DNA of 64,000 bases, taken from assembly GCA_944470555.2 (NCBI GenBank), contig OX104127.1, positions 113,426,741 through 113,490,740 of the forward strand, in the 5' to 3' direction. The stretch is from Heterobilharzia americana (taxonomy: Eukaryota > Platyhelminthes > Trematoda > Strigeidida > Schistosomatidae). Shown here one piece after another: positions 10,371 through 21,899 of the stretch. How positions within the stretch are numbered: the stretch's first letter is position 1; each line of letters starts with the position of its first letter. A program made the position numbers and the translations under genes. The notes under the pieces were generated by a model that made no database searches, was not told the origin of the DNA, and saw only the letters and a program-made list of their open reading frames with translations.

Positions 10371-10442
<72 letters not shown>
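10371..10442. repeat. (TA)36 microsatellite
   Basis: 72 nt of uninterrupted TA dinucleotides, ending exactly where a 5'-truncated RTE copy begins. Confidence 0.97.
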
Positions 10443-10443
<1 letters not shown>

Positions 10444-11028
10444 CCAGGATCGGAAAAGCAAGACAGGCATTCATTAACCTGAAACCAGTGTGGAAATCTT
10501 CTGCACTCAGTATAAAGAACAAGATCCAGATTTCCAACACCAGAGTGAAGCACGTTGGTGCTTCTGTGTGATGCTTCGGAAGCTTGGCGCGTTACAAAAA
10601 GCTAATCCAACAAACTACAGACATTCATCAACAACTACCTACGCTGGCTCGTTACTGAAGCTCAGATGGATTGCCAGAAGGAATAAACAACAAGGAACTC
10701 TGGCCTTCCAACGAACCAACCAAGAACCTATCTCCTAACAAATATGCACTGGAAGGAAGTGGAGATCGATTGGGCATACACTGAGAAGACCATTCGGGGA
10801 CATCGCCCGCCAGTCACTCAATTCGAACCCAGATGGGAAATGACGAGTTGGGCGTTCGAGGTGACGGTGACATGGAGGAGATCGGGTGAGAAAGAAATGG
10901 GAGCTTCTGGGCAGTTTTGGAGCCAGGTTGAGGAGACTGTAGAGAGCAGAGTGGAATGGAGACATGCTACTAAAGCCCTATGTTCCACTAGAAACCGAAG
11001 GAACAAATAATAATAATGATAATGATGG
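10443..11028 (+). pseudogene. RTE copy D, 5'-truncated C-terminal fragment
   Basis: This matches the last about 540 bp of copy A, from the IGKARQAFI region to the (TAA)n-type tail, which here reads AAATAATAATAATGATAATG. It keeps the WEIDW-type and ATKALCSTRN regions, but frames are broken by small indels. Details such as CCAGGATCGG and ATAAAGAACAAGATCC ally it with copies C and E and not with A and B. Its 5' end abuts the TA tract, and TATATATA follows the tail at 11029-11036, so the target was probably a TA-rich site. No function expected. It lies antisense in an intron of the host gene. Confidence 0.88.
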
Positions 11029-14000
11029 TATATATACATTGGATAAAAATATTCAAGGAGTATGGATCTACTCCTATCCGAAAATTACTAAAACCTCATG
11101 TTTGAAACTCATTATCAATATAATTTCAGAATGTTGCAGCATGAGAGTCATGGTTGATAAAAATAAATATTCCTCTAACTGAATGGCCTTTCTGATGGAC
11201 TTGGTACAGAAGTCAGAATCTGATAGGCGTGGTGGCATGACCAGTACTTGCTTTGGCGTTGTGTTTTCGTAGTCAACAAAATGTACCTTTATTTTCTGCG
11301 CTAACTTTCAGTTTACAGATGGGTTTGCACTTACTTTTTCCCTTTGAATATTTTTCAGGATTTCTTCCTTCATCCTTCTGTATAACCAAAAGTCGACTTG
11401 TTGCGAACTTTTATGTGACACATAAGTTTGTGAGTCAATCAACTGATGGGAATAGGAGAAAAATTCTTGCTACCTTGTCACACCAGTAAGAGAGATTACC
11501 ATTACAAACTGAAAGTTCACCTAGTGTGTTGCTAATATTTTCGATTACTGGAACAAAATGAGTAGTATTCAGTATATCCAGCAGTAGTTAAGCATCTTAT
11601 TAGTAAAAGTTTTACATAAGTTACCTATACCGTTGAGAAAAATAAACAAATCACTATTTTTAGACTCATGTACTGTACTTCATTTCGCAAATCCAAATAA
11701 TTTCGTGCTATGTAATTTATTATCGGAGCATAAAAAACACCATAACTAGGTACTTTCACCTTTTAATCCAATCATAGTTATTCAGTGATCGGAGACCTTG
11801 TATATCAATGCCAAAGGAGAGGATTTCAGCCACACGTCGCAACACAAACTACTTAAAATTCCTTTTTTAAGATCCTGATGTTTATTACTATTTATTGACA
11901 TACTTGTTATTCTGGTGTTTTCTACATTATGTACTTTGAAAAGATTCTCTTTACTCAGTGCTCAACAAGTGACATCATTAGGTGTCTTGAGTATGGTTTT
12001 GTTCCTACTTATAACTACCATTACACACGGTAATAATGATAAACTGGTACCATGATCATAACTGAAAGCAATTTGTTTCATGCTCTAATAAGAGGTGCCT
12101 TTTTTAAAAGTACTTATATCTTTGTCAGATAGTTTACATTTTTAAAATTCCTTCTAAAATTGTAAATGATTAAACTAATTCTACTGAAGAAGTAAAATAC
12201 CTTCAAGTATAATTCTTTAAGGAAGCTCTTCACTACTAAGAGATTCCTGCTGAACTGCGTAGAAAAATAACATATATGTAGAAATAGTCGGGGTGGTGAC
12301 AAAACGTTCAACATTCTCAGTCACACAACATACAGTTTTCAGATTCATTGTACAAAATCTACTGCTGCTCTTCTTGATCCTTTCTCTATCCAGTCATATC
12401 AAATTATTTATCGGCAACTGTGACCAGCGCAACAGTTGCTATTGGTGTAAAATATTTTCCAAGCGTCACAGAGTTTATTTCAGTATTCTCGGAAGAATTT
12501 TAATCACAATCTTTTCGTTACACATAAATTTCCTCTTCGGTAGTCCGAATTAACTCCAAGATTTTGCTACGAAAAGTAAAGTATGATATCCTTTCCTCTT
12601 AAAAGCTTTTCATCTTAGACGAAAGAGTTCAGACGATGTCACAACATAAAGATGTAAAAAATTCGGAAACCACTTAAGACTCTCAGGAACTCATCAAATA
12701 TTTTAAAAGTAGTCAGGAAAATGAGATAGGCAATGAGAACGTTTCTTAGCATCAGTGTTCTTCAATTTGAAATGAATTTTGTTAAAAATGTCCTTTTATT
12801 ATGTAAAAGGTACTCCAGTTTGATGTTATTTGAGAATTAGATAAATGGTAAAGTCTTCTTGGACTTGGACATTACTGAAAGGTGAATAGTATGGCATATA
12901 CAACCATCGTTCATTAGCCAACGTGGTTCAGTAGTAATAGGAATGTAGAAATCTCCAATTCTATGCAAATACGTTTTTCTGTTATGACTTGTAATTTATC
13001 CGTGTAAGTAGTGTAGGACTGAATCGATCAGCGGATAATGGATTATGATCCTTTTATGCAGTTTCCATGATATTGCCCATAATGACATTTTTGGAAGCAT
13101 TTAGTAACTCGATTGATAAATCTTAAACGTTTGAAGTGACCGATGCAATTTGTCTGTTTAACTGAACGAACTAGAAGACATGTAAGTCTGGCTGGTTACC
13201 TCCAAGTGCTGAGAAATGCACTTTTTGGATTTCACTACTACTTACTGTCAAAAGTCGTTTCAGATGGTGAAGATACTTTCAGTTTGTAAACAAGCTCAAG
13301 AATAACGTACGGATTTCAAACGAAGCACCTCAATGAACGCAAACACTAATTTTAGGTCATAAAGTATGTTGATCATGCAAAACGTATCCTAAGCCATGTG
13401 CTGAAAAGAATCGACTACTTTTATCACTAACTCAAGATTTCAAATACACAAACCTCGGCAAAAAATTTTCAGCATAAAAAGACGCTTAGGTATAAAAGTA
13501 TTAGCCAAAATGAGAGGGGTAGAAAATAAAGGCATAAAAACCATAAATAGGTGCATTAAACCACAGTTAAATTACAATGTAAGTTGATTACCAGAAGTTC
13601 ACATCCTGATTTTATTGTTCACCACTAATGCGAAAGACTAAAAGACGACCATGAATGTTTAAGGGAATAGATTTGTGGTGTCTGTTTGAATCAAATATCT
13701 GGAAGGCTCATTTTTAGTCTACAGTCAGAAATAAATCTTGTATGACTGTTATAATAAGTTTCTGACAACAGTAAAATGCACAAGGCTTCAGAATTCAGGA
13801 AGTTTTTTATAAATGCTGAAGACAAACATATTGTACGATGTTTTTAAAGTAGCTGCCGAATAGACTGTTTAAAGGCAACAGCGCTGATTTAATAATATCT
13901 TAGTTATAATCGGTACAACAACGTTGGATTATATGATTGCAGATAATCTGCTAAAGATTTGTATAGTCTACAGTTGCAGTAGAACAAAAGCAAATCATTT

Positions 14001-15338
14001 CACTACTGACGAACCTAATGACTACCTGTATACTCCACAGAATGAGGTGAACAACTGGATGTTGCTAATGATGGATACAACAAAGGAATACTCTTAGTAT
14101 AGGGATGGTGGTAAGACCGCAACAAATATTAGCTCTTACAGTTACCATTACCAAGTTTACAAAAAATAAGGCTTCAACTTATAACACTAACTATTCTTTC
14201 TTTTATGAGCTGATTAAACTTGCAATACTTCAATAAATACTTCCCATCCGAAAAAATTGTAATTCGAGTAACATTTATTAGACTTTCGTCAGATTACCTT
14301 TTAGGCAGTCAGTAAAACAAAAGAAAGCAGTAGTAAGAGTTATTATGATATGAACGCACCTGCAAGCCTAAATAAGTGGTTTCGAACGTAAATCCTGTTG
14401 GAACAACAGTTGAACATTTAAAAATCCACTTAATTGTCAAAAGTTCCTAATTGAGCCGCGTAATTTGTAAATAATGTAGTAGAATACACAAAAGAGTAAA
14501 CTAACATTTCGATAACCGGTGGTAAATAAAATGAAATGGTCATCCTGGATTACGCTGTTTGGCAACCTGATGAATAGAACTTCAAACAATACTACTAAAG
14601 TGCACCAATTAAAAAGGAATTATTCCATTAGTTCTTGGCAATAAACTAATAATTTTCTTCAGTACAGAGTAACAGAATCAACTGGGGGAATACTGAAGTA
14701 CTCAAGAATGAGACCAACCAATGACTTTCTAGAATAGGTGGATTGATTGGGACAGTGATACACTATTTTCGTATTCCGGCAACGAAAGGGTCGTTAATTC
14801 TAATATACCTACTAAATATGATTACAAACGTGGTTGCTAACTGGACTGAGTAGAAGCGACCATGTTCTTGTTTATCTGGTATGTTATATTATCACTATCC
14901 ATTGGTGATCTTAGGCAGAAACTAGTAGTTGGAGAGAATGCATAGTAGTTTATTCATCAATATTGTTAATCCAAAGTTTCCGGCTACAAATAATTGTTGT
15001 TTTTCTCTAGAAATATATTTTGAGGAAAAACAGTCGTACAAACGCCATGAAGTTTTCTGCCAAATAGTTTATTTTATATGACTTAGATGTATTCCAACCG
15101 ATTGTACCGAAAGTCACCCGATGTAAATAAAAATATTTAGGTAAATCAACTAAATTGTGAGTACATATCAAGAGACACACTATAAGCTTGATGAAAAGAA
15201 ATGAGTGAATACATACCAGTCGAAATGAGATACATCAATTAAACACATTGAGTTAACAGTCTGTCCCTTCTAAACCTTCCAATACGTATTCACTCAATAT
15301 ATTACATATTAAGATATTTTTTCCAATAATATACTCAC
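11029..15338. other. intron (host gene), nothing recognised
   Basis: About 4.3 kb of AT-rich intron. Small open frames lack splice-consistent edges or motifs, and no repeat shared with the rest of the window was noticed. Confidence 0.45.
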
Positions 15339-15518
15339 ATCAGCAGACACTTCATATGAATTGCCCGTAACCACAGATGAATTCGTTAAATTCAATGTGA
15401 TTGGTATCTTATGATTGAGTTTTGGAGTGGATGAAGCAACAGCCAGCGGACTAATAGTTCTGTTCATAGGTGATATAGGTATTTCACTAAGTTGTTCATC
15501 ACTTTCACCTTCTTTATC
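15339..15518 (-). CDS. host gene, internal exon (60 aa)
   Basis: A 180-nt exon, phase 0 to phase 0. The acceptor is TTTGACAG before GATAAAGAAGG (15518) and the donor is GAT followed by GTGAGT (15339). It reads DKEGESDEQLSEIPISPM, then PLAVASSTPKLNHKIP and ends GNSYEVSAD. The start is acidic and the rest is Ser/Thr/Asn-rich. No domain recognised. It joins in frame to 17623-17684 upstream and to 9423-9674 downstream. Confidence 0.75.
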
Positions 15519-17622
15519 CTGTCAAATCGAGTAAATATTATATGTACACACAGATGTTTATCAAATATAATTCAGTTATGATACAATTCTGTAGCATTAA
15601 ACATATTGAATTTACAATGAATTAGAGACAGAGAATAAAAGAAGTATTTTTCTTTACATAAAACTTACTTTGAATAAATGTAATTTGATTATGAATTGGT
15701 AAACAGGATTTATACTTTATTATTTTAGTGAGATGGAATTTATGTTCTTCAATAAACTCACCTACGCTACGTTGGTATATCATTGGTCATAAGTCACAAG
15801 ATGTAGAAATTCTCTCACAAAATCACGTGACATTCTTATTGTATCAGGGTATAGGTTGAATTCAAATCAACACAATCCAGTAGTGATCGACTATTACTGA
15901 ATAGTACACGTATTCAAGCCTCAAATAACTATCACATCTACTGTGACTGGCTTTGCTTAGTTAGATTTTATTCAGTGAATCTTTTAGATATCCACACGTT
16001 CCAACAGTCTTCTAGTAAAAGGCTTTGTTTTATTCTACTCATAAACAAACGTATACACACAAAAGCATCTTGTTATATCTGTAAAAAGTGCAGTACTATG
16101 ACTGTAGCATGTAGTGTAAATCGAATTGTTAACAGTTACAGTAGCACTGTAACATATTGCACAAACCAACATGATTTTCGACAAGGAATTGTGATTACAA
16201 GCGTATACTTTCTAGCTGAATCAAAGTTACTGGAAGTATTTCTGATTATGAGATCACTTGAATAAGTTAAGCAATTAAATACACTGCCTAATGGTCAATT
16301 CAGTGGTAGTCGGTACTTTTGATCCTTATTCAGGTATGAAATACTAAGTAATCACCTCATAATATGATTCCTTAAGAATATATTTCAAAGAACTTGAACG
16401 GTCGTAAGGAATATTCATCGAATCTACAACAGTAAAAGGACTGTTATTGATAATGACCTAATAAGCCGATGCCTTGATATCGCCTACTACTCCTCAAAAT
16501 CTGACATATTCGACTTCATGCAACCATTTATGTATGCCTGTGATCAAGTCAGGATTCACACACTAGTTAAGTGACTGAAAGATTCTAAAATTGAAGGAAA
16601 ATAGTTTATTGCGTTCTGAAGATTACAGGGTATTTTCAATTAAGACTGTTCATAAAATCAATCTTTCATAAGAATACAGAGAATTAACAGTTTGTAAATT
16701 ATAATCATATTATATTGTTGAGTTCCTGTGTACCAGCATTCAGTAATAAAGCAACACTCCATTTCCTTTTTATGACTATATTTCTTAACGAACTTCAACC
16801 CTTACGAAATATCATGTCCATGGTTTATATTATTGTGAGGTTGACTAACGATACAACTCTAATTCCAGTAGTATTTTTAGGTGATTGTAAACTTCAGAAC
16901 TCAGTGAAAAATATGCTTCTTCCGGGAAGGGTTTTGAAATATTTATACACTGGATTAGAAATTATCTCATTTATACATAGGTGAAAAAAACGTCTAGAAT
17001 CCTCGAAATATGGTACACTGCAATTTACGTCTTAAGATACAAAAGTCTAACCGGAAGTTGCAAGCTGAAATCATGTAAAGCAACACTTTAGTTATCACCT
17101 TAACAGCTAAAGTAACCTAGGTTAATGTCTCGCTATGATGTGTATCATAATTTAAGGTGACCTGGCTCTGTTGAAACATTTTACAGGGGAGATATTAGGT
17201 TTTATGCAGTACTGACAAACCCAATATGGAATCGAATTACCGCTAGTTATCACTGAAAGACAGGTTAGCGTACCAGCCATCCGGCCTGCTAGATTTATGT
17301 CGAACATAAACTGAAACTGACCACTTTGTAATCTACCATCACTAACTAAACTACGTAGCCAGAACCTGTCTGTTAGGAGAAACTGGTAACCCACCAGGCA
17401 AATTTTATCAACTTAAATAACTGAAAACAGCAAAATAAAAACAAACTTCGCTTGTCGGTCAGGAAAATATTAACCTCACATTGATTCAACTTAACAGTAG
17501 TTTGGGTAATAAAAAAAGGTGTCTTGAAGGCTGGAATAAATCTTGATCGTGGTGTTTCTCAAGACTGTCACAAAATTAAAAGCAGTGTTAGACAAACCAT
17601 AAGGACAAGAGTATAAACTTAC
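15519..17622. other. intron (host gene), nothing recognised
   Basis: 2.1-kb intron between phase-0 exons. The open frame at 15975-16265 (plus strand) has no motif and is on the non-coding strand of the gene. Confidence 0.5.
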
Positions 17623-17684
17623 CGTAGGTATGAAGCGAGGGAAATGACGATAGTTGTGAGACGGCCAATCCTCGGAATTGTTTT
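17623..17684 (-). CDS. host gene, internal exon (62 nt)
   Basis: The acceptor is AAATTTCTTAG before AAAACAATTCC (17684) and the donor is CCTACG followed by GTAAGT (17623). Read with two leading bases (phase fits the single G left by exon 30746-30811), it gives E-NNSEDWPSHNYRHFPRFIPT and ends in phase 0, as needed for exon 15339-15518. The exon is short, so its support comes mainly from the two good splice sites and the matching phases. Confidence 0.7.
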
Positions 17685-18660
17685 CTAAGAAATTTGATAC
17701 AGAGAAGAATAATTTAGAAACTCTAGAAATAGTAGATTTAAGTTCAAAATAAGAAATAAATGTTGTTACTTTAGTTTTCATTGTAAAACACTTGGTAAAT
17801 TCAGACACATATCTCACAACTTTAAGGCCTATTAACTCGAGATAATGACTCAGCTTCTTTAACTGGAAATGAAATCATTCATAGCTACTGAGTGATTTAA
17901 CAGGCAGGCTGAGAATCTTCTCTAAAAGAGCATATAGGGTTGCTAGGTTAATGAAGCTAACTAATTAAGGTAACCAATAAATTATTGTTTAATGATAATA
18001 GTATGGAAAGATATTTGACATGCCAAAATATAGTCTAATGAGAACATTTTCTTTCTGTTTCACTAAAAGCAAGTAGGAAAGTGTCATTATGTAAAAACTC
18101 ACATGGTATACGCAGAAAAAATGTATACTAGACTGTTACCTGTTATAGCAATTTCTTACGAATATAGTGTCATGATTTGATAAGCTACCTCATGTTTTAC
18201 CCAGCGAACATATAAGTACTTCGAGCTTAAGAAATTTATTGCTTCCAGGTACTAGCCAAGCTAGCTGAGTTTTGTGCAGTGAATTTTGCTGAGAAAAGTC
18301 TGAAAAACACTTTCATTGACTGAAATCATCAATCAAATCTTGTGCTTTTCGTAGCAGGATATTCATATTTCATGTGATCTCAAAGTGTCATTCTGGTGAG
18401 AAGTACATTAAGGTATGCTAGGTATCTGTCGTTGCATCTAAGTTTCCTGAATAAACAAGTAGATTGTAGGAGCTATACGTTCGATAATGTTCGCTAGTAC
18501 AAGTTGCAGTAAGTCACTCACATATGTTATCTTGTCAGTGGTCGGCAGATAGAAGCTATCTCACCACTGGATGATATTTTAAGTCATTCGACTCCCGGCC
18601 TACTATCAGTACCAATAAATGGGTTCATTTCAGACAAGTGAGTTATTCAAATCTTCTCCA
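17685..18660. other. intron (host gene), nothing recognised
   Basis: Start of the 13-kb intron. AT-rich with no recognised element. Confidence 0.45.
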
Positions 18661-18700
18661 TCCTTAGTGGTGTCTTCAGAGGACCATATATACAGAGCAC

Positions 18701-18960
18701 TGGGAGCACTGGACAGCCTTTTCGTCCAAGTATAAGACTCCTCACCATTACGTACCTACGACCCGGCTAGGGATCTAACACAGGATCTTCAGGTTTCACG
18801 GCGAACGCGTTAACCATGCGGCCACTGGGTCGGTTTCCAGTGGCTCACTAGGACGAAACAGCTGTCCAGTACTCCCAGATTTGCATTGGTTACACAAATG
18901 ATGTCAGTCCGTGATGAATACTACTTCTATATTAAAAATCCCCATTCATCTTAGAAATAC
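18701..18960 (-). repeat. tRNA-like SINE with hammerhead-like arms in inverted orientation
   Basis: The minus strand carries a tRNA-like core at about 18760-18833, with A-box-like TGGCCGCATGG and B-box-like TGTTAGATCCC. It is followed by a hammerhead-like segment at 18701-18753: TGAGGAG core, short stem II and GAAA kept, first C of the core changed to G. On the other side of the tRNA-like core the plus strand carries a second hammerhead 3' half, GGACGAAACAGCTGTCCAGT at 18851-18870. Sequence after this (AAATGATGTCAGTCCGTGAT) is shared with the foldback element at 37281-37530. Related schistosome SINEs with hammerheads are known. The inverted doubling is what I see here. Confidence 0.65.
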
Positions 18961-19437
18961 AATGAACTTTCTTCAGAAATTATATCTTTGAAACAATTCC
19001 AATGTACTACTATATATTCTATTGATTTTTATTGTTATTTTCATTTTACTTTAATCTTTTTATTGAAACATTTTCAGTTTTACAACCCCTTAGACTTTGA
19101 ATTACCTTTCATGTAAGTATCTAAGAGAATTGTGTTAGATAAAACTGTCTGAAATGTTTTGCATAGCCTGTGATAAGTTTGAGACAAGTAATGTCGTTTC
19201 AACTTCTTGTCGAAATATTTTAAGGTGTATCAAATGTACTGAAAGGTAAAGGTGGATAGTGAGGAAAGGAGAAAATATGAAAGGTTCGATACGAAGAGTA
19301 GTGAAAGCAAAGATAGACACAGTCACTTAATTAAGAAATAATACAGAACAAAAGGGACGCTAAAAGGATGAAATCAATTCACTTTGGATGATGTTTGAGT
19401 TGGTAGACAGTAGACTTACACCTTCCTTGGGATTGAT

Positions 19438-19872
19438 CATCTCATCATCATCAATATCAACATAGGACCAGGCATTACTGTGTAGCTGTCCGAGTTGCCA
19501 CAACTCATTTCAGTGCATCAAGTAGAAAGGTAGTGACGTGAAAGATGAAGATAAGAAAATTCAGCCAAAAGAAATATAACGTACGAGAAGAAAGAAAGGA
19601 AGAATGACAAAATGGTGAGAATCAGCATAATGTTAAGATGAGGATAGTGTGTGTATGCATCCACGCCACTGACATCGGTTCTGAGCCATATCACCTAAAG
19701 TCTGCAGCCACTGGTTCCTCCTGTCTGGCAGACTCCGACCACCTAATCTGCATCGCCCCACATGGCTCAAACCAACAGTCAGAGACTTCATGTATTGGTG
19801 CCATGTTTTAGTCTGGGAACCTTTGGCCTTTTTCCAGCCTGGACCTACTTCGGCCAACATTCGCATTTACGA
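19438..19872 (-). pseudogene. 3' end of a second LINE family (C-terminal fragment with TGA-repeat tail)
   Basis: A minus-strand frame (19633-19866) reads GPGWKKAKGSQTKTWHQYMK, LSHVGRCRL, RRNQWLQTLGDMAQNRCQW and stops. A W..L..MAQNR.QWR ending is typical of the extreme C-terminus of LINE polyproteins. About 170 bp after the stop the sequence ends in a TGA-type repeat (plus strand TCATCATCATCA at 19441-19452), again like an RTE-type tail. 5'-truncated and different in sequence from the RTE copies A to E. The family is inferred from layout only. Confidence 0.55.
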
Positions 19873-20365
19873 TTATGTGAACATTTATTAGAGTGTTTCC
19901 TTCTGTTAAGTGATTCCATAGATTTCCACTTTTGCTTTTCAAAAATAATTCTTGTAATCACAATTAGGAGGTTTGAACCACGCTGTTATTTTATCTTTGC
20001 CTTTCGATTATTGTTACATCTTGCAGAGTGGCTGTTTTCTAAATCGAAGTTATTGTGATCAGAACTTATTTATTTGATCAGGCTAATAACCACATATACG
20101 ATATAGATAGATCAGGATATGCCAATCTTGGCAATATTTGGTACTATAGAGACACATTAGCAAAACTGTAAAATTTTGGGTGTACAACAGGTTGACACGA
20201 GAAGTCCTGGTTTGATCTAGTGAAACCTGGATGCTTTAACCTGAACCTTTTTAACGATTTAACGTGTTTGATTTCTTCAATTTTCAAAAGATTTCTAGAG
20301 TCCATTCAAATTAATATGTCAGTAATTCTGAGGTCAGGCGTATTTCACTATAAAGGAAATCATCA

Positions 20366-20770
20366 TCCATTTCTTCCTCACACCATCTCCTCCATGTCAC
20401 CATCGCCTCAGACGCCCAACTAGTCGTTTCCCATTCGGGTTCTACTCGACGGCCTGACCTGGCGCGTGATGTCTTCGAATAATTTTCTCAGTGTATCCCC
20501 AATCCATCTCCACTTTCTTCAGCATATTTATTGGGCGATGGGTTCTTGGCTGCTTTGTTGCCAGGCCAGAGTTCCTTGTAGCTTATTCTTATTATTCTAA
20601 CCATCTGATCTTGGGTGTCACTATCGAGTGAGCGTAGGTGGTAGCTGTTGCTCAATGTCTGAAGATTTGTTGGAAATGTTTTTCGTGACGCGCCAAGTTT
20701 CTGAGCCATATAAAAGCACTGACTTGACTGGCATTTGTGTTGAAAATTAGGATCTTGTTCTTTATGATAA
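20366..20770 (-). pseudogene. RTE copy E, internal C-terminal fragment lacking both ends
   Basis: The minus-strand sequence matches copy A from the RNKIRIF region to the TWRRSCEQEM region, e.g. QKLGASRKTFPTN and DQMVRI(I)RISYKELW. It ends before the last about 130 bp of the element and before any TAA tail. It shares the diagnostic ATAAAGAACAAGATCC variant with copy D. Degenerate, non-functional, sense to the host gene and intronic. Confidence 0.85.
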
Positions 20771-21730
20771 TTCAGGTCATGCGGAATGGTAGCACAGCAT
20801 TTTTATGGAATACTTATCTAATTAGGGTCTGTCAATACATATTTGACCAGATGAATTCGCTCCGATAAGCTGTCTGACTCTAGTCACCGCCTTTGATCTC
20901 TGTCCTTGTTATGACAATCACTAGATGGTATTTTATAAATTAAGCTACTTTGCTGAAATAGGTCTATTTGGTATTTTAGGCTACAGCTTCCTTCTGAGTG
21001 TGTTTGCTGTTTTGGATATGCAACTAGTTCCATATTTGTTAAGAACCCAACACCGAATTTCTGCTGTTAGTAAATTACTTAATAACAATAGAGGAGATTC
21101 AAGTTTTCTTCTAGATGTATTGCAACTACTATTGATACTGTTAATTTTGTTTCTCTCATAAGTTCTTACGAGGTTTTGATCAAATCCGGGGACAATTATT
21201 AACCAGCAAACAAGAGACTGAAATACTGCGGCAAATATTTGTAGCTTAGGTTATGTATGCTCAGAGTTCTAAAGCTTCACTTTCTTGTGAAGTCTCGGTG
21301 ATTATGTCCAGCTTAACACTGAAACGTTTGTCAACTGAAACCCTCACCAACAGAACCAACTAAAGTGAAGAATATGCCAGGAAAGAAAATGAAGGCATTA
21401 TTTATCACATAGTTGTTATTTATAGAAAGAAAATTTGAGCCGGGATAAACTTTCCTTAAATTTTCATTTGACACACCTTGAGAGCATCACAGTTAAAAAA
21501 CAAAAACTTATCAAGCTGTTTCAAAATTTTAGAGTGTCATTTATGTGTGTAGTGAAGCGTACACGCATCTGCTATCAGTGTTTAACCCTTGTAGATATCT
21601 AGTCCTTGCAGCTTAGCTATGATAGAAGAATGTCTGTCAAGTTGGTAATGTGACCATGAGTCTAAGTGATACGAAACTGCCATTCACTGTATTTTAGTGT
21701 CAGATTTTGGCAGAACCTCCTGTCACTTGA
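20771..21730. other. intron (host gene), nothing recognised
   Basis: AT-rich. The 78-codon hydrophobic frame at 20925-21161 has no homologue that I recognise and no splice context. Confidence 0.4.
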
Positions 21731-21734
21731 CTTA

Positions 21735-21830
21735 TAACACGGCCCAGCAGACGTTTGGTACCTAGATGAAAGTGATCAGCAGGAAGCCCTGGATCTTAGT
21801 TCCCTGCTTGTTGGTATTCATCACCAAGGC
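21735..21830 (-). repeat. degenerate hammerhead-like relic (third family)
   Basis: The minus strand reads GGTGATGAATACCAACAAGC, then GGGAAC, AAGATCCAGGGCTTCC. This aligns with a hammerhead layout (CTGATGAG, stem II, GAAA, short stem III, cleavage after TC). The core C, the last G and the GAAA box are changed. Related to 6736-6900 and 31670-31760. Confidence 0.45.
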
Positions 21831-21899
21831 CCAACTGTAAACTCGATGGAGGTGATGTCGCCTTGGAGACTGGAAACTCCATCACCTAGTGTTACAGTT

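Noticed and set aside
20925..21161. Hydrophobic 78-codon plus-strand frame
   Set aside because: Hydrophobic composition is common in T-rich DNA. There is no homologue that I recognise and no splice or promoter context.
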